DNA of 35,239 bases from Candidatus Binatus sp. GTDB lineage: Bacteria > Desulfobacterota > Binatia > Binatales > Binataceae. Position 1 is the first letter of the stretch; every line of letters starts with the position of its first letter. The DNA is taken from positions 1-35,239 of the forward strand of contig NZ_JAUSKL010000028.1 in the NCBI RefSeq assembly GCF_030646925.1, written 5' to 3'. Shown here piece after piece: positions 6,722 through 13,458 of the stretch. The notes under the pieces are model-generated. The model did not search any database. It was not told the origin of the DNA and was given only the letters and a program-made list of their open reading frames with translations. The position numbers and the translations under genes are program-made.

Positions 6722-7852
6722 TCAGCGCGCCGCCATCGTCGTCATCTCGCTCATCCGCGCCACCAGGTACTCCGGCTGGCCGTTATGCCAGACGCGCAGC
6801 TCGACGCGCTGCCCCGGATGGTATCCCGCGACCAGGCTGTTCAGCGCGCTCCCGTCCGGAATGGTCTGGCCGTCGAATGCACTGATCACGTCGCCCGGCT
6901 GGAGTCCCGCCTTGTCGGCCGGCGAGCCGATAAATACCGCTTCGACTTTCGCGCCCCAAACGTCGGGCGCCGAGCCGGTGGTCACGCCGAAATAAGCCGG
7001 ACCGTCGGCGCTGATCACATCCGGATGCAGAAAATGCGCGCGGCGAACGCCCGGGACCTGCTTGACGACTTCGCGGATCTTCTCCGCTTCATCGACGCTG
7101 TACACCTGGCCGGCCAGATACGTATCGCCCCTGGCCCCGACCGACACGCCGATATCGGGGAACGCGCGCGACCTGAGTTCGTCCTTGATATTGATTTCGA
7201 GCTCGGAGGGCTTTACGCGCTTGCGCGCAGACGGGATGACATCCGAGTCGGCGAGGATCACGAGGGTGGTGATGGAATCGCCGGCGTCGATGTCGGCGCC
7301 GCTCTTGAGCGGCTGCGTCGCGATATTCTGCGACATCAATGCGGGCACCTTCTGCCGCAACTGGGGCGATCGCGTCAGCCATATCGCCGCAAAGATCATC
7401 AGCGCCGCGCCGGCCGCGGAGATCGCGAAATCGCGCCGCCGATTTGGGTTTGCAACTCGTCCGGCAGTCGGGATCGACTCGTCGTCTTCATCCGCATCAA
7501 GCCGCCCCTCCGCGAGGTCGGCAACATCCTTGCGGAAAGCTTCCTCGGCCGCGGCAAGGAGTTCGAGCTGCTGCAGCGTCTGCGGGATGCCGTCGATGAT
7601 CGGCACGATCTGAGCGCTGTCACCTGATTTTTCGTCGAAGAAACCTTCGATTGCCGCAAGCCGCTCCGGCGCGAGTTCGTCGGCGTTTTCCGCTTTCAGA
7701 TCCTCGCGGCGATTCGCGAAATCAGCGTAATGAACGTTCGAGCCGGACGCTTCGTTCTTCTTCGGCCCCAGACCTCGCTCGCGGGCGAATTTTCGCAACG
7801 CTTCTTCCAGCGTTGGAATGTTAGCGCGTGGCTTTCCCCCGTTGTTGCTCAT
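6722..7852 (-). CDS. Membrane-anchored BON/PDZ-domain protein
   Basis: A 376-aa protein. Residues 1-140 are a charged cytoplasmic region with helices rich in Glu and Ala. Residues 141-160 (DFAISAAGAALMIFAAIWLT, after RRR) form one transmembrane helix. Residues about 215-285 (ELEINIKDELRSRAF, VYSVDEAEKIREVVKQVPGV) resemble a BON domain. Residues about 290-365 are a PDZ domain with SPADKAGLQPGDVISAFDGQ and a C-terminal RVWHNGQPEYLVARM strand. No protease domain is present, so it is probably a periplasm-facing scaffold or sensor, not a DegP-type enzyme. Its start codon overlaps the stop of a 59-codon gene (ATGA), so the two are likely translationally coupled. A strong terminator follows. Confidence 0.8.
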   Translation of the reverse strand: MSNNGGKPRANIPTLEEALRKFARERGLGPKKNEASGSNVHYADFANRREDLKAENADELAPERLAAIEGFFDEKSGDSAQIVPIIDGIPQTLQQLELLAAAEEAFRKDVADLAEGRLDADEDDESIPTAGRVANPNRRRDFAISAAGAALMIFAAIWLTRSPQLRQKVPALMSQNIATQPLKSGADIDAGDSITTLVILADSDVIPSARKRVKPSELEINIKDELRSRAFPDIGVSVGARGDTYLAGQVYSVDEAEKIREVVKQVPGVRRAHFLHPDVISADGPAYFGVTTGSAPDVWGAKVEAVFIGSPADKAGLQPGDVISAFDGQTIPDGSALNSLVAGYHPGQRVELRVWHNGQPEYLVARMSEMTTMAAR

Positions 7853-8028
7853 GCTGCTGCCACTCCGAGCGATTTGAACGCATCCAGATAACGATTGGTG
7901 CGTTCCCCTTCTTTGTAGCAGACGAAAAGTTTAAAGGCCAACGAATCGGCGTTATTTTTTAACAAAGTGGCGGATTTTTTGCCGCCGCTCAGATCTGATG
8001 CGACGAGCGGGAACCGCGCCCCGATCAT
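7849..8028 (-). CDS. Small uncharacterised protein (59 aa) coupled to the PDZ gene
   Basis: A short frame from the ATG at 8028 ends in a TGA that overlaps the ATG of the PDZ gene by 4 bases. An in-frame stop lies two codons upstream, so the ATG is the first usable start. The product begins MIGARFPLVASDLSGGKKSA and ends with a charged, amphipathic stretch (FVCYKEGERTNRYLDAFKSL). No signal peptide or membrane segment is seen and I do not recognise a family. The exact ATGA junction, lower-GC codons and ordinary amino-acid mix suggest a real gene in a two-gene operon. Shine-Dalgarno support at the ATG is weak. Gene status is inferred from the coupling. Confidence 0.5.
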   Translation of the reverse strand: MIGARFPLVASDLSGGKKSATLLKNNADSLAFKLFVCYKEGERTNRYLDAFKSLGVAAA

Positions 8029-8061
8029 CGATTATGACTCGTTCCGGACAATCAACGTGAG

Positions 8062-8100
8062 GCTAGATCGCTTTCGCTCACGCTAGATCGCTTCGCTCAC
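8062..8100. repeat. Tandem duplication at the 3' end of gltA
   Basis: Two adjacent copies, 8062-8081 and 8082-8100, read GCTAGATCGCTTTCGCTCAC and the same sequence minus one T. The second copy encodes the last residues (VSEAI) and stop codon of citrate synthase on the minus strand; the first is a one-base-different duplicate just after the stop. It looks like recent slippage or a short unequal duplication. Confidence 0.8.
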
Positions 8101-9414
8101 GGCGTCCTCGCGCTGGGTCGGTTTCGGCCGCGATTGCAGCGCCGTGTAGTGGCGCATCTGCTCGCCGATATAGACCTGGCGCGGACGCGCGATCTTCTGC
8201 TCCGGATCGCGCACCATCTCGGCCCACTGCGCCATCCATCCCGAAGTGCGCGGAATCGCAAATAGCACCGGGAACATGTCCATCGGGAAGCCCATCGCCT
8301 GGTAGATGATCCCCGAGTAGAAATCGACGTTCGGATACAGTTTGTGCGAGATGAAGTAATCGTCTTGCAGCGCGATTCGTTCGAGCTCGATCGCGATATC
8401 GATCAGCGGATTGCGGCCCGTGACTTCGAACACCTGCGCCGCCATCTCCTTCAGAATCTTCGCGCGCGGATCGTAGTTCTTGTACACGCGATGGCCAAAG
8501 CCCATCAGGCGCCGGTCGCCGTTCTTCACCTTCTTGATCATGTCGGGAATCGCCGATACCGAGCCGATATCCATCAGCATCCGGATCGCCGCTTCATTGG
8601 CCCCGCCGTGCAGCGGCCCGTAAAGCGCGGCGATCGCCGCGGCCGCGGCGGCGTACGGATCGGGCTGCGAGCTTCCCACCGAGCGCATCGCGTTGGTCGA
8701 GCAATTCTGCTCGTGGTCGGCGTGCAGGATGAACAGCACGTCGAGCGCCCGCTCGAGCACGGGATTGGGCTTATACCGTAGCTCGGTCATCTTGAAGAGC
8801 ATCGAGAGCAGGTTGCCGGTGTAGCTGAGCTCATTGTCCGGATACACATAGGGCAGGCCCTTGGTATGCCGATAGGCGAACGCCGCGAGCGTCGGGATTT
8901 TTCCGATCAGGCGGCGGGTCTGCAGCCGGCGCGACTCGAGATCGTGGATATCCTTGGCGTCGAGATAAAAAGTCGAGAGCGCGCCGACGGTCCCGACCAG
9001 CATCCCCATCGGATGCGCGTCGTAGCGATAGCCCTCCATGAATTTTTTGATGTTCTCGTGGACCATCGTGTGAATCTTGATGTTGTTCTCCCAGCGACCG
9101 TAATGGTCGCGATCGGGGAGCTCGCCTTTCACGATCAGGTACGCAGTCTCGAGGTAATTGCTCTTCTCGGCCAGCTCCTCGATCGGATAGCCGCGATAGC
9201 GCAGGATTCCCTTGTCGCCATCGATGTATGTGATGCGGCTCTTGCATGAGGCCGTATTGGTGAACGCCGGGTCGTATGACATCAGGCCGAAGTCGTCGTC
9301 CGCGACCTTGATTTGCTTGAGCGCCGCGGCGCGAATCACGCCGCCCTCGTCGATCGCGATCTCATAATGCTTGCCGGTGCGATTGTCGGTGATGCTCAGT
9401 GTGTCCTTCGCCAT
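8083..9414 (-). CDS. gltA: Citrate synthase (hexameric, type I)
   Basis: This 443-aa enzyme condenses oxaloacetate and acetyl-CoA into citrate, the entry to the TCA cycle, in the cytoplasm. The start is the ATG at 9414 with GAGGAGAA upstream; the longer frame to 9639 would run antisense over the VOC fragment and is not coding-like. The N-terminal beta domain (residues 1-55), typical of Gram-negative NADH-sensitive enzymes, is present. Active-site residues: His231/His234 in HADHEQN, His269 in LHGGANEAA, His308 in GFGHRVYKNYDPRA, Asp364 in NVDFYSG, and an Arg in RTSGWMAQW. Length matches E. coli GltA (427 aa). It is a single-gene unit. The last codons are duplicated in tandem right after the stop. 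Confidence 0.96.
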   Translation of the reverse strand: MAKDTLSITDNRTGKHYEIAIDEGGVIRAAALKQIKVADDDFGLMSYDPAFTNTASCKSRITYIDGDKGILRYRGYPIEELAEKSNYLETAYLIVKGELPDRDHYGRWENNIKIHTMVHENIKKFMEGYRYDAHPMGMLVGTVGALSTFYLDAKDIHDLESRRLQTRRLIGKIPTLAAFAYRHTKGLPYVYPDNELSYTGNLLSMLFKMTELRYKPNPVLERALDVLFILHADHEQNCSTNAMRSVGSSQPDPYAAAAAAIAALYGPLHGGANEAAIRMLMDIGSVSAIPDMIKKVKNGDRRLMGFGHRVYKNYDPRAKILKEMAAQVFEVTGRNPLIDIAIELERIALQDDYFISHKLYPNVDFYSGIIYQAMGFPMDMFPVLFAIPRTSGWMAQWAEMVRDPEQKIARPRQVYIGEQMRHYTALQSRPKPTQREDAVSEAI

Positions 9415-9638
9415 CGTTCTCCTCGACTTTATTATGCTTGCAAAAATCGCCCGCCAAATCGACATTTGCTTAAATTCACTGGCGCATTGACCCGGCAAGC
9501 ATCCTTCGCGTTCAACATATATACGGTATGGAACATTTCGTGTCCAAACCCGCGCGCAACATTTTTCGCGCCTTTTCTTTTCACGGTCCGCGATCGGAAA
9601 ATATCGCGCGACCGACTTGAAATTCGCCGAGGATCGCA

Positions 9639-9770
9639 ATGAAGTTCGAAATCTGCATCGACGTGGACGATGTCGATCGAGCGGTCGAGTTTTACGGGCG
9701 CGGCCTCGGCCTGAAGATCGAGCAACGGCGCGCGGCGTGGGCCAAAGCTGCGACTGCGGTGACGTCGTGA
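9639..9770 (+). pseudogene. Truncated VOC (glyoxalase/dioxygenase) gene, 5' fragment
   Basis: From the ATG at 9639 (GAGGA upstream) the frame encodes MKFEICIDVDDVDRAVEFYG and RGLGLKIEQRRAAWA, the first beta-alpha-beta unit of a VOC-superfamily protein. A full one needs about 120-140 aa; this frame stops after 43 codons. Homology ends near 9740, where the sequence switches to the reverse complement of another gene's 5' end. The start and ribosome site are intact, so this is a deletion product rather than slow decay. A complete, different VOC gene is at 27188-27598. Confidence 0.7.
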
Positions 9771-9841
9771 CCTGCGGCGATGGCCTGCTGGAGGGCTTGG
9801 CGACCGATACCCCCGGTCGCCGCGAAGATCGTGAGCTTCAT
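9692..9841 (-). pseudogene. Truncated NAD(P)-binding (NmrA/SDR-like) gene, 5' fragment
   Basis: On the minus strand from the ATG at 9841 (GGAGCA upstream) the translation reads MKLTIFAATGGIGRQALQQA then IAAGHDVTAV. This is the Rossmann first strand, the G-x-x-G-x-x-G dinucleotide loop and the second strand of NAD(P)H-binding/NmrA-type reductases (about 200-290 aa). Recognisable homology stops near 9752. The frame then runs through the antisense of the VOC fragment to a stop at 9692. Both genes therefore lost everything except their first 30-35 codons and now face each other tail to tail. Confidence 0.7.
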
Positions 9842-10216
9842 ATTTTGCTCCATGCTCAGTGAAGGTGCTTAATGATGGATCGAGCGTCCGGGGTGCTAGG
9901 AGTTCATCGGCGTCCGCATCTGTACGGGTAACTCGCTGCCGGGTAACTTGTGCTCCGGCATGTGAAAAACATACTAAGCTCAATTATTACTAACAGGGCG
10001 AAGCCCGCATCTTTACACAACGGGAAGCCTGAAACCTGCGGGAGGTTTCAGAAATTCTTCTGCTTCTTGCCCCTGTCCATTTCACTCCGCTCCAGTTTTT
10101 TTTCAAATCGCTGAGCGCGTGCATCCGTCGGGCGCGCGTTGCTCCGGGCGCCTGCTAATGCAACTGTTTTAGGTAGAGTAGATTTCGCAGAACGATTTCG
10201 GAAGAAGCGCAAAAGC
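9842..10216. other. Non-coding stretch upstream of the DedA gene
   Basis: No convincing gene is seen in about 375 bases. It contains the former promoter side of the NAD(P)-binding gene, an AT-rich patch around 9965-10020, and a perfect 9-bp hairpin (CTGAAACCT / AGGTTTCAG, 10029-10037 and 10043-10051, loop of 5). The hairpin is followed by a pyrimidine-rich run without a clear T-tract. It may be a weak terminator or a repeat arm. Confidence 0.4.
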
Positions 10217-10855
10217 ATGATCGAAAAAATTATCGCGGGCGTGTCGGGATTCGTTATCGCGACCATCTCGGCGCTCGGTTACGGCGGCGTGGCGCTCCTG
10301 ATGGCGATCGAAAGCGCGTGCATCCCGCTGCCGTCGGAAGTGATCATGCCGTTTTCGGGATACCTGGTCGCGACCGGCCGCTTCAATCTCCAACTGGTCG
10401 CGATCGCCGGCGCAATCGGATGCCTGCTCGGGTCATACGTCGCGTATTACGTCGGCGCATACGGCGGCCGCAGATTTATCGAGCGCTACGGACGCTACGT
10501 GCTGATCGCGCCCCACGAACTCGAGATCGCCGATCGATTTTTCATGCGCTGGGGCTCGCACGCCGTCTTCTGGAGCCGCTTGCTGCCGGTGGTGCGCACC
10601 TTCATCGCGTTCCCGGCCGGCGTAACGCGGATGCCCCTGCTGCCGTTCTCAATCTACACGCTGATCGGTTCGTACTTCTGGTGCCTGATGCTGGCCTATG
10701 CCGGGATGAAATTCGGGCAGCATTGGGATGCGCTCGCGCCGTACTTCCATCGCTTCGACGCGGTGCTCGCAGTGGCGATCGTCGTCGCCGTGGCGGCGTT
10801 CCTCTACTACCGAATCAACGGACTCGCCTCCGCGCCGACAGTCGAGCACGACTGA
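10217..10855 (+). CDS. DedA family membrane protein
   Basis: A 212-aa integral membrane protein starting at the ATG at 10217 (MIEKIIAGVSGFVIATISAL). The open frame upstream is basic and lacks a start with a ribosome site. DedA/SNARE-associated-domain hallmarks are present: ESACIPLPSEVIMPFSGYLV (residues about 33-52), GSYVAYYVGAYGGRRFIERYG, and FWSRLLPVVRTFIAFPAG with the conserved Arg and Pro near residues 115-135. DedA proteins act in membrane homeostasis, and some move polyprenyl-phosphate or phosphatidylethanolamine across the membrane. It is followed 31 bases later by a DUF2007 gene, possibly cotranscribed. Confidence 0.92.
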   Translation: MIEKIIAGVSGFVIATISALGYGGVALLMAIESACIPLPSEVIMPFSGYLVATGRFNLQLVAIAGAIGCLLGSYVAYYVGAYGGRRFIERYGRYVLIAPHELEIADRFFMRWGSHAVFWSRLLPVVRTFIAFPAGVTRMPLLPFSIYTLIGSYFWCLMLAYAGMKFGQHWDALAPYFHRFDAVLAVAIVVAVAAFLYYRINGLASAPTVEHD

Positions 10856-10886
10856 AACTTGAAGCGGAGCCAAGCTGGTTAATCCT

Positions 10887-11153
10887 ATGGCCGATGAAGA
10901 AACGCGCGACAAACCCAACCCCGAACTGCCCGATCCGTCGGACCTCGAAGAGGTGCTGGCGAGTATCGATCCGACGCCGGTGCGGATGGCGCATGACTAT
11001 CTGAATCAATCGGGCATCGAGTCGTTCGTGTTCGACACCGCGTCGTCGCGGATGCTCGGCACTACTGCGGCGGTGCCGGCGCGCCTGATGGTCCATGCCG
11101 ACGCGGCCGCGGAAGCGCGCAAACGCCTGAAGGACTTGGGCTTCGAAGATTAG
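10887..11153 (+). CDS. DUF2007-type small protein
   Basis: An 88-aa protein whose second half (VRMAHDYLNQSGIESFVFDT, PARLMVHADAAAEARKRLKD, LGFED) follows the DUF2007 putative-signal-transducer pattern: a ferredoxin-like fold that senses or binds via a helix and the terminal LGF motif. The first 25 residues are acidic and probably disordered. It ends 21 bases before the convergent toxin gene. Role unknown. Confidence 0.7.
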   Translation: MADEETRDKPNPELPDPSDLEEVLASIDPTPVRMAHDYLNQSGIESFVFDTASSRMLGTTAAVPARLMVHADAAAEARKRLKDLGFED

Positions 11154-11174
11154 GGGAGATTGGCACTTCGCGAG

Positions 11175-11552
11175 CTAAGTCGTCCGGCCGACGTTGGCCC
11201 TCAGCCAGTGGGCAAGCCTATCGAAAGTGAAATCGTTGGTGGCGTAGAGGCTCGTAACGAATGCGTATGTCTCGGGCGCCGTTGCCGTGAGCTGCGCGCC
11301 GTTGATCGTTAAAAAAGTATAGGTGGCGGCAAAAGCCGTTCTTTTATTACCGTCTATGAAGGGGTGATTCTGCGCAAGGCTCTCCCAGAGCGCAGCAGCC
11401 TCCTCGATCAGGTCTGCGTAGTAGCCAGTCTGAGGCCGATAGAGAGCGGCTTCGAGTAGTCCCTGGTCTCTGATGCCGTGTGAACCGCCGTAGCGTTCAA
11501 TCTGATCGGCATGGATCGCCAACACTTCCACAAGCGTGAGATGGTCGCTCAT
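11175..11552 (-). CDS. Doc-type Fic-domain toxin
   Basis: A 125-aa protein of the death-on-curing family. The Fic motif reads HPFIDGNKRTA (His63 to Ala73). The second glycine of AMPylating Fic enzymes is Lys70, as in Doc of phage P1, which phosphorylates EF-Tu instead of AMPylating. So this is more likely a Doc-like kinase toxin. The N-terminal flap HGIRDQGLLEAALYRPQTGYY is the usual Doc substrate-loop region. The start overlaps the antitoxin stop by 4 bases (ATGA), placing toxin second as in phd-doc. Length matches the family (about 125 aa). Target is inferred. Confidence 0.9.
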   Translation of the reverse strand: MSDHLTLVEVLAIHADQIERYGGSHGIRDQGLLEAALYRPQTGYYADLIEEAAALWESLAQNHPFIDGNKRTAFAATYTFLTINGAQLTATAPETYAFVTSLYATNDFTFDRLAHWLRANVGRTT

Positions 11553-11776
11553 TCAGCGAGCTTTTTGTAAAGGGGGCCGTACCTTTCGTGGCTGGCGAGA
11601 TAGACTCCCATCACCTGCGGTCGCGGCCGGGCGTTCTTGTGCTTGTCGATCAAGTCGGACAGCGCTTCATCGACAAGCGCCTGAAGTTGCCGGCCTTCCT
11701 TTTGCGCGAGGCTGCGCACAGTCTTGATAACATGCGAATCGACTTGAGTTGCGAACTTTTCCCGGTTGCGAGCCAC
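11549..11776 (-). CDS. Antitoxin partner of the Doc toxin (ribbon-helix-helix-like)
   Basis: The protein is 75 aa from a GTG at 11776, with GGGAGAG 8 bases upstream. The longer frame to 11812 has no ribosome site and crosses the operator-like repeats. The N-terminal half, FATQVDSHVIKTVRSLAQKE and GRQLQALVDEALSDLI, has a strand followed by two helices as in ribbon-helix-helix (CopG/Arc-like) DNA-binding domains. The C-terminus (PQVMGVYLASHERYGPLYKK) is probably the toxin-neutralising tail. Unlike phd, it is not a Phd/YefM-fold protein by eye. It is cotranscribed with and overlaps the toxin gene. Confidence 0.8.
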   Translation of the reverse strand: MARNREKFATQVDSHVIKTVRSLAQKEGRQLQALVDEALSDLIDKHKNARPRPQVMGVYLASHERYGPLYKKLAE

Positions 11777-11798
11777 GATAATTCTCTCCCGGAATCTA

Positions 11799-11814
11799 TC
11801 ATGACAAATCATGA
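11799..11814 (-). promoter_or_regulatory. Operator-like paired TCATGA palindromes
   Basis: Two copies of the self-complementary hexamer TCATGA are separated by four bases (11799-11804 and 11809-11814), 22 bases upstream of the antitoxin GTG. This symmetric arrangement, in the promoter region of an autoregulated toxin-antitoxin pair, is what a ribbon-helix-helix repressor would bind. Confidence 0.55.
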
Positions 11815-11887
11815 AACATCAAGTACGATGGGGCTCGCGCGTCATGTCAAATTCGCCCTCAACCGTCTAAAAATTCGAAGTTGCATC

Positions 11888-11916
11888 TTGATTTTGAATA
11901 ATTTGGTGCGTAGTAT
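11888..11916 (+). promoter_or_regulatory. Putative sigma-70 promoter for the 80-aa gene
   Basis: TTGATT (11888-11893) and TAGTAT (11911-11916) are spaced by exactly 17 bases in an AT-rich stretch that contrasts with the surrounding GC-rich DNA. The coding start is 28 bases downstream with a strong GGAGG. Confidence 0.45.
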
Positions 11917-11944
11917 GACGGATAAGAATTTGGAGGAATAGACT

Positions 11945-12187
11945 ATGGCAAGCAAAAAAGTCGACGCGCTGACCAAAATGGACATCATCCATACTGCAAA
12001 GAATTTTTACTGGAAGCGGCAGATGCCGAAATGGACGGTGATCGTTGTCGACAGAGAGCTTCCAGTCCGACCATTGGTGCTTGAAGCGGCGCGTGTGGCA
12101 CCAAACGACCCGACGAACTCTCACCAAGCGGTCGCAAAGCTGAAGAGCTTCGGGTTCGAAGTCCGTTACGAAGGTAGAGCAGTCTAA
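11945..12187 (+). CDS. Uncharacterised 80-aa protein
   Basis: Starts at the ATG at 11945 with GGAGG 10 bases upstream. The N-terminal part is lysine-rich; the rest, MPKWTVIVVDRELPVRPLVL then PNDPTNSHQAVAKLKSFGFE, looks like a compact alpha/beta domain ending in the G-F-E-V-R-Y strand. The pattern P-x-R-P-L-V-L and P-T-N-S-H-x-A-V looks conserved and motif-like, but I cannot name the family. It lies in the accessory patch between the Doc pair and the orphan nuclease-like gene. A link to DNA or nucleotide binding is only a guess. Confidence 0.65.
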   Translation: MASKKVDALTKMDIIHTAKNFYWKRQMPKWTVIVVDRELPVRPLVLEAARVAPNDPTNSHQAVAKLKSFGFEVRYEGRAV

Positions 12188-12276
12188 CCCCTGGCGCGGC
12201 TCGCTGCGGTTCTTTGGTTCAACGCACCGCCACCAGCTCTCGTGACGGACTTTGTTTCGCTTAGAATATTTGCTTG

Positions 12277-13368
12277 ATGTCCTGGCACTTAGAAGATATT
12301 GAGCGGAACTGGCTTAAGGGTGCCGCGATTGCGGTGACCCCCGAGGAATTGGTCGACGCGTTCGACCGGACTGAGGCCATCTTCGGTCGCGAGTGGCTAA
12401 GGGCGCGCAACGCGACGGCATGGGGCGCCGCCCCGACGCTTGAGGTTGTGCGCACAGGAATTAAGCTCGCCGCTCTCGATGGCGTAGTTGGCGCAGAGAA
12501 ATTAATTGAACGGGTTCGCGCGGGCGAGACGTCCGCGGACGCCGAATTGACCGCGGTCTATTTGTTGCGGCACTCAAGGTCAACAGCCGAAATTGAGCTA
12601 TACCCACCGATTTCTGTCGCCAATCGTACCCGCGTGCCTGATTTCCGAGTGCGGGATCGGCTAGATCCTTGGACTTACATCGAGGTAGCTCGCCCCGATA
12701 TCTCCGATACTCAAAGGCGCGCGAATTCAGTACTTGGACGGCTCACTGAGATCGTTTACTCCCTCAAGAAGTCGTTCACCCTAGAGGTTTTTCTTCTTCG
12801 GGAACCGACTGACGGCGAAATTGAGCAGCTCGCGACAGATGCAACTGCGTTCTGCCGACATGAAGGGCTCGCTAAAGAATACGTCGGGAATCTGGCTATT
12901 TTGCTTTTGAATCATGCGCCTCCCAACGTGGTCACCCCGTATATACACCCGGAGGACGATCATCGGCCGCGTCTGGCGATGGCCAGGGTAATAGCAGGAG
13001 GCGATGAGCCCGCCAGACATGTCTCAGTCAGAATGCCTTATGCCGACGAGAGAGCCGAGGTATTCCTCAACTCAGAAGCAGAGCAGCTCCCGAAGAACGC
13101 CCCAGGATTCATCATGATCGACGTGTCGAGGGCGCCGGGCGGAATCAAGTCTTGGGTGCCACTGCTACGCCGAAGATTGCAGCCGCAAATTCATACGAGG
13201 GTGGGAGGAATCGGGTTGTTCACCGAGGGTTTCTTCCCGACAGACAGCGGCTTGAAATGGATATTCGAGACTGCGCTGATCGCTAATTCGCACGCAAAGT
13301 TGCCACCGCCTGAGTGGATAGGACTGGCAGTCGCTGAAGCAGGCAGTGCGGAATCAACACCAACTTAA
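12277..13368 (+). CDS. Orphan protein with PD-(D/E)XK-like motif
   Basis: A 363-aa protein from the ATG at 12277 (a TTG one codon earlier is also open). There is no Shine-Dalgarno. A TAGAAT hexamer ends 9 bases before the ATG, so the message may be leaderless. Residues about 105-145 contain IELYPPISVANRTRVPDFRV then DRLDPWTYIEVARPD: an upstream Glu, a P-D-F, and after 13 residues an E-V. This is the layout of PD-(D/E)XK nuclease-fold active sites, although the usual Lys is replaced (E-V-A). The C-terminal region (VPLLRRRLQPQ, VGGIGLFTEG) is unrecognised. No methylase or helicase partner is nearby. Codon use is less GC-biased than in the neighbours, consistent with transfer. Nuclease function is a hypothesis. 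Confidence 0.7.
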   Translation: MSWHLEDIERNWLKGAAIAVTPEELVDAFDRTEAIFGREWLRARNATAWGAAPTLEVVRTGIKLAALDGVVGAEKLIERVRAGETSADAELTAVYLLRHSRSTAEIELYPPISVANRTRVPDFRVRDRLDPWTYIEVARPDISDTQRRANSVLGRLTEIVYSLKKSFTLEVFLLREPTDGEIEQLATDATAFCRHEGLAKEYVGNLAILLLNHAPPNVVTPYIHPEDDHRPRLAMARVIAGGDEPARHVSVRMPYADERAEVFLNSEAEQLPKNAPGFIMIDVSRAPGGIKSWVPLLRRRLQPQIHTRVGGIGLFTEGFFPTDSGLKWIFETALIANSHAKLPPPEWIGLAVAEAGSAESTPT

Positions 13369-13458
13369 CGCTCTTCAGATTGGAAGGCGTCTGTCTAGGC
13401 CATTCAGAAAGGACGCTTCGGGTCCACCTTTGCGGCTAGCGAAGGGGAGGTGAGCGAT

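Noticed and set aside
7925-7995. Hairpin GGCGG/CCGCC around a T6 run as gltA terminator
   Set aside because: The T run is in the loop, not after the stem, and the stretch is inside the 59-codon coupled gene.
9431-9458. CATAAT with TTTGGC 16 bases upstream as gltA promoter
   Set aside because: Transcription would start about 10 bases before the ATG, within the Shine-Dalgarno; the -35 is poor.
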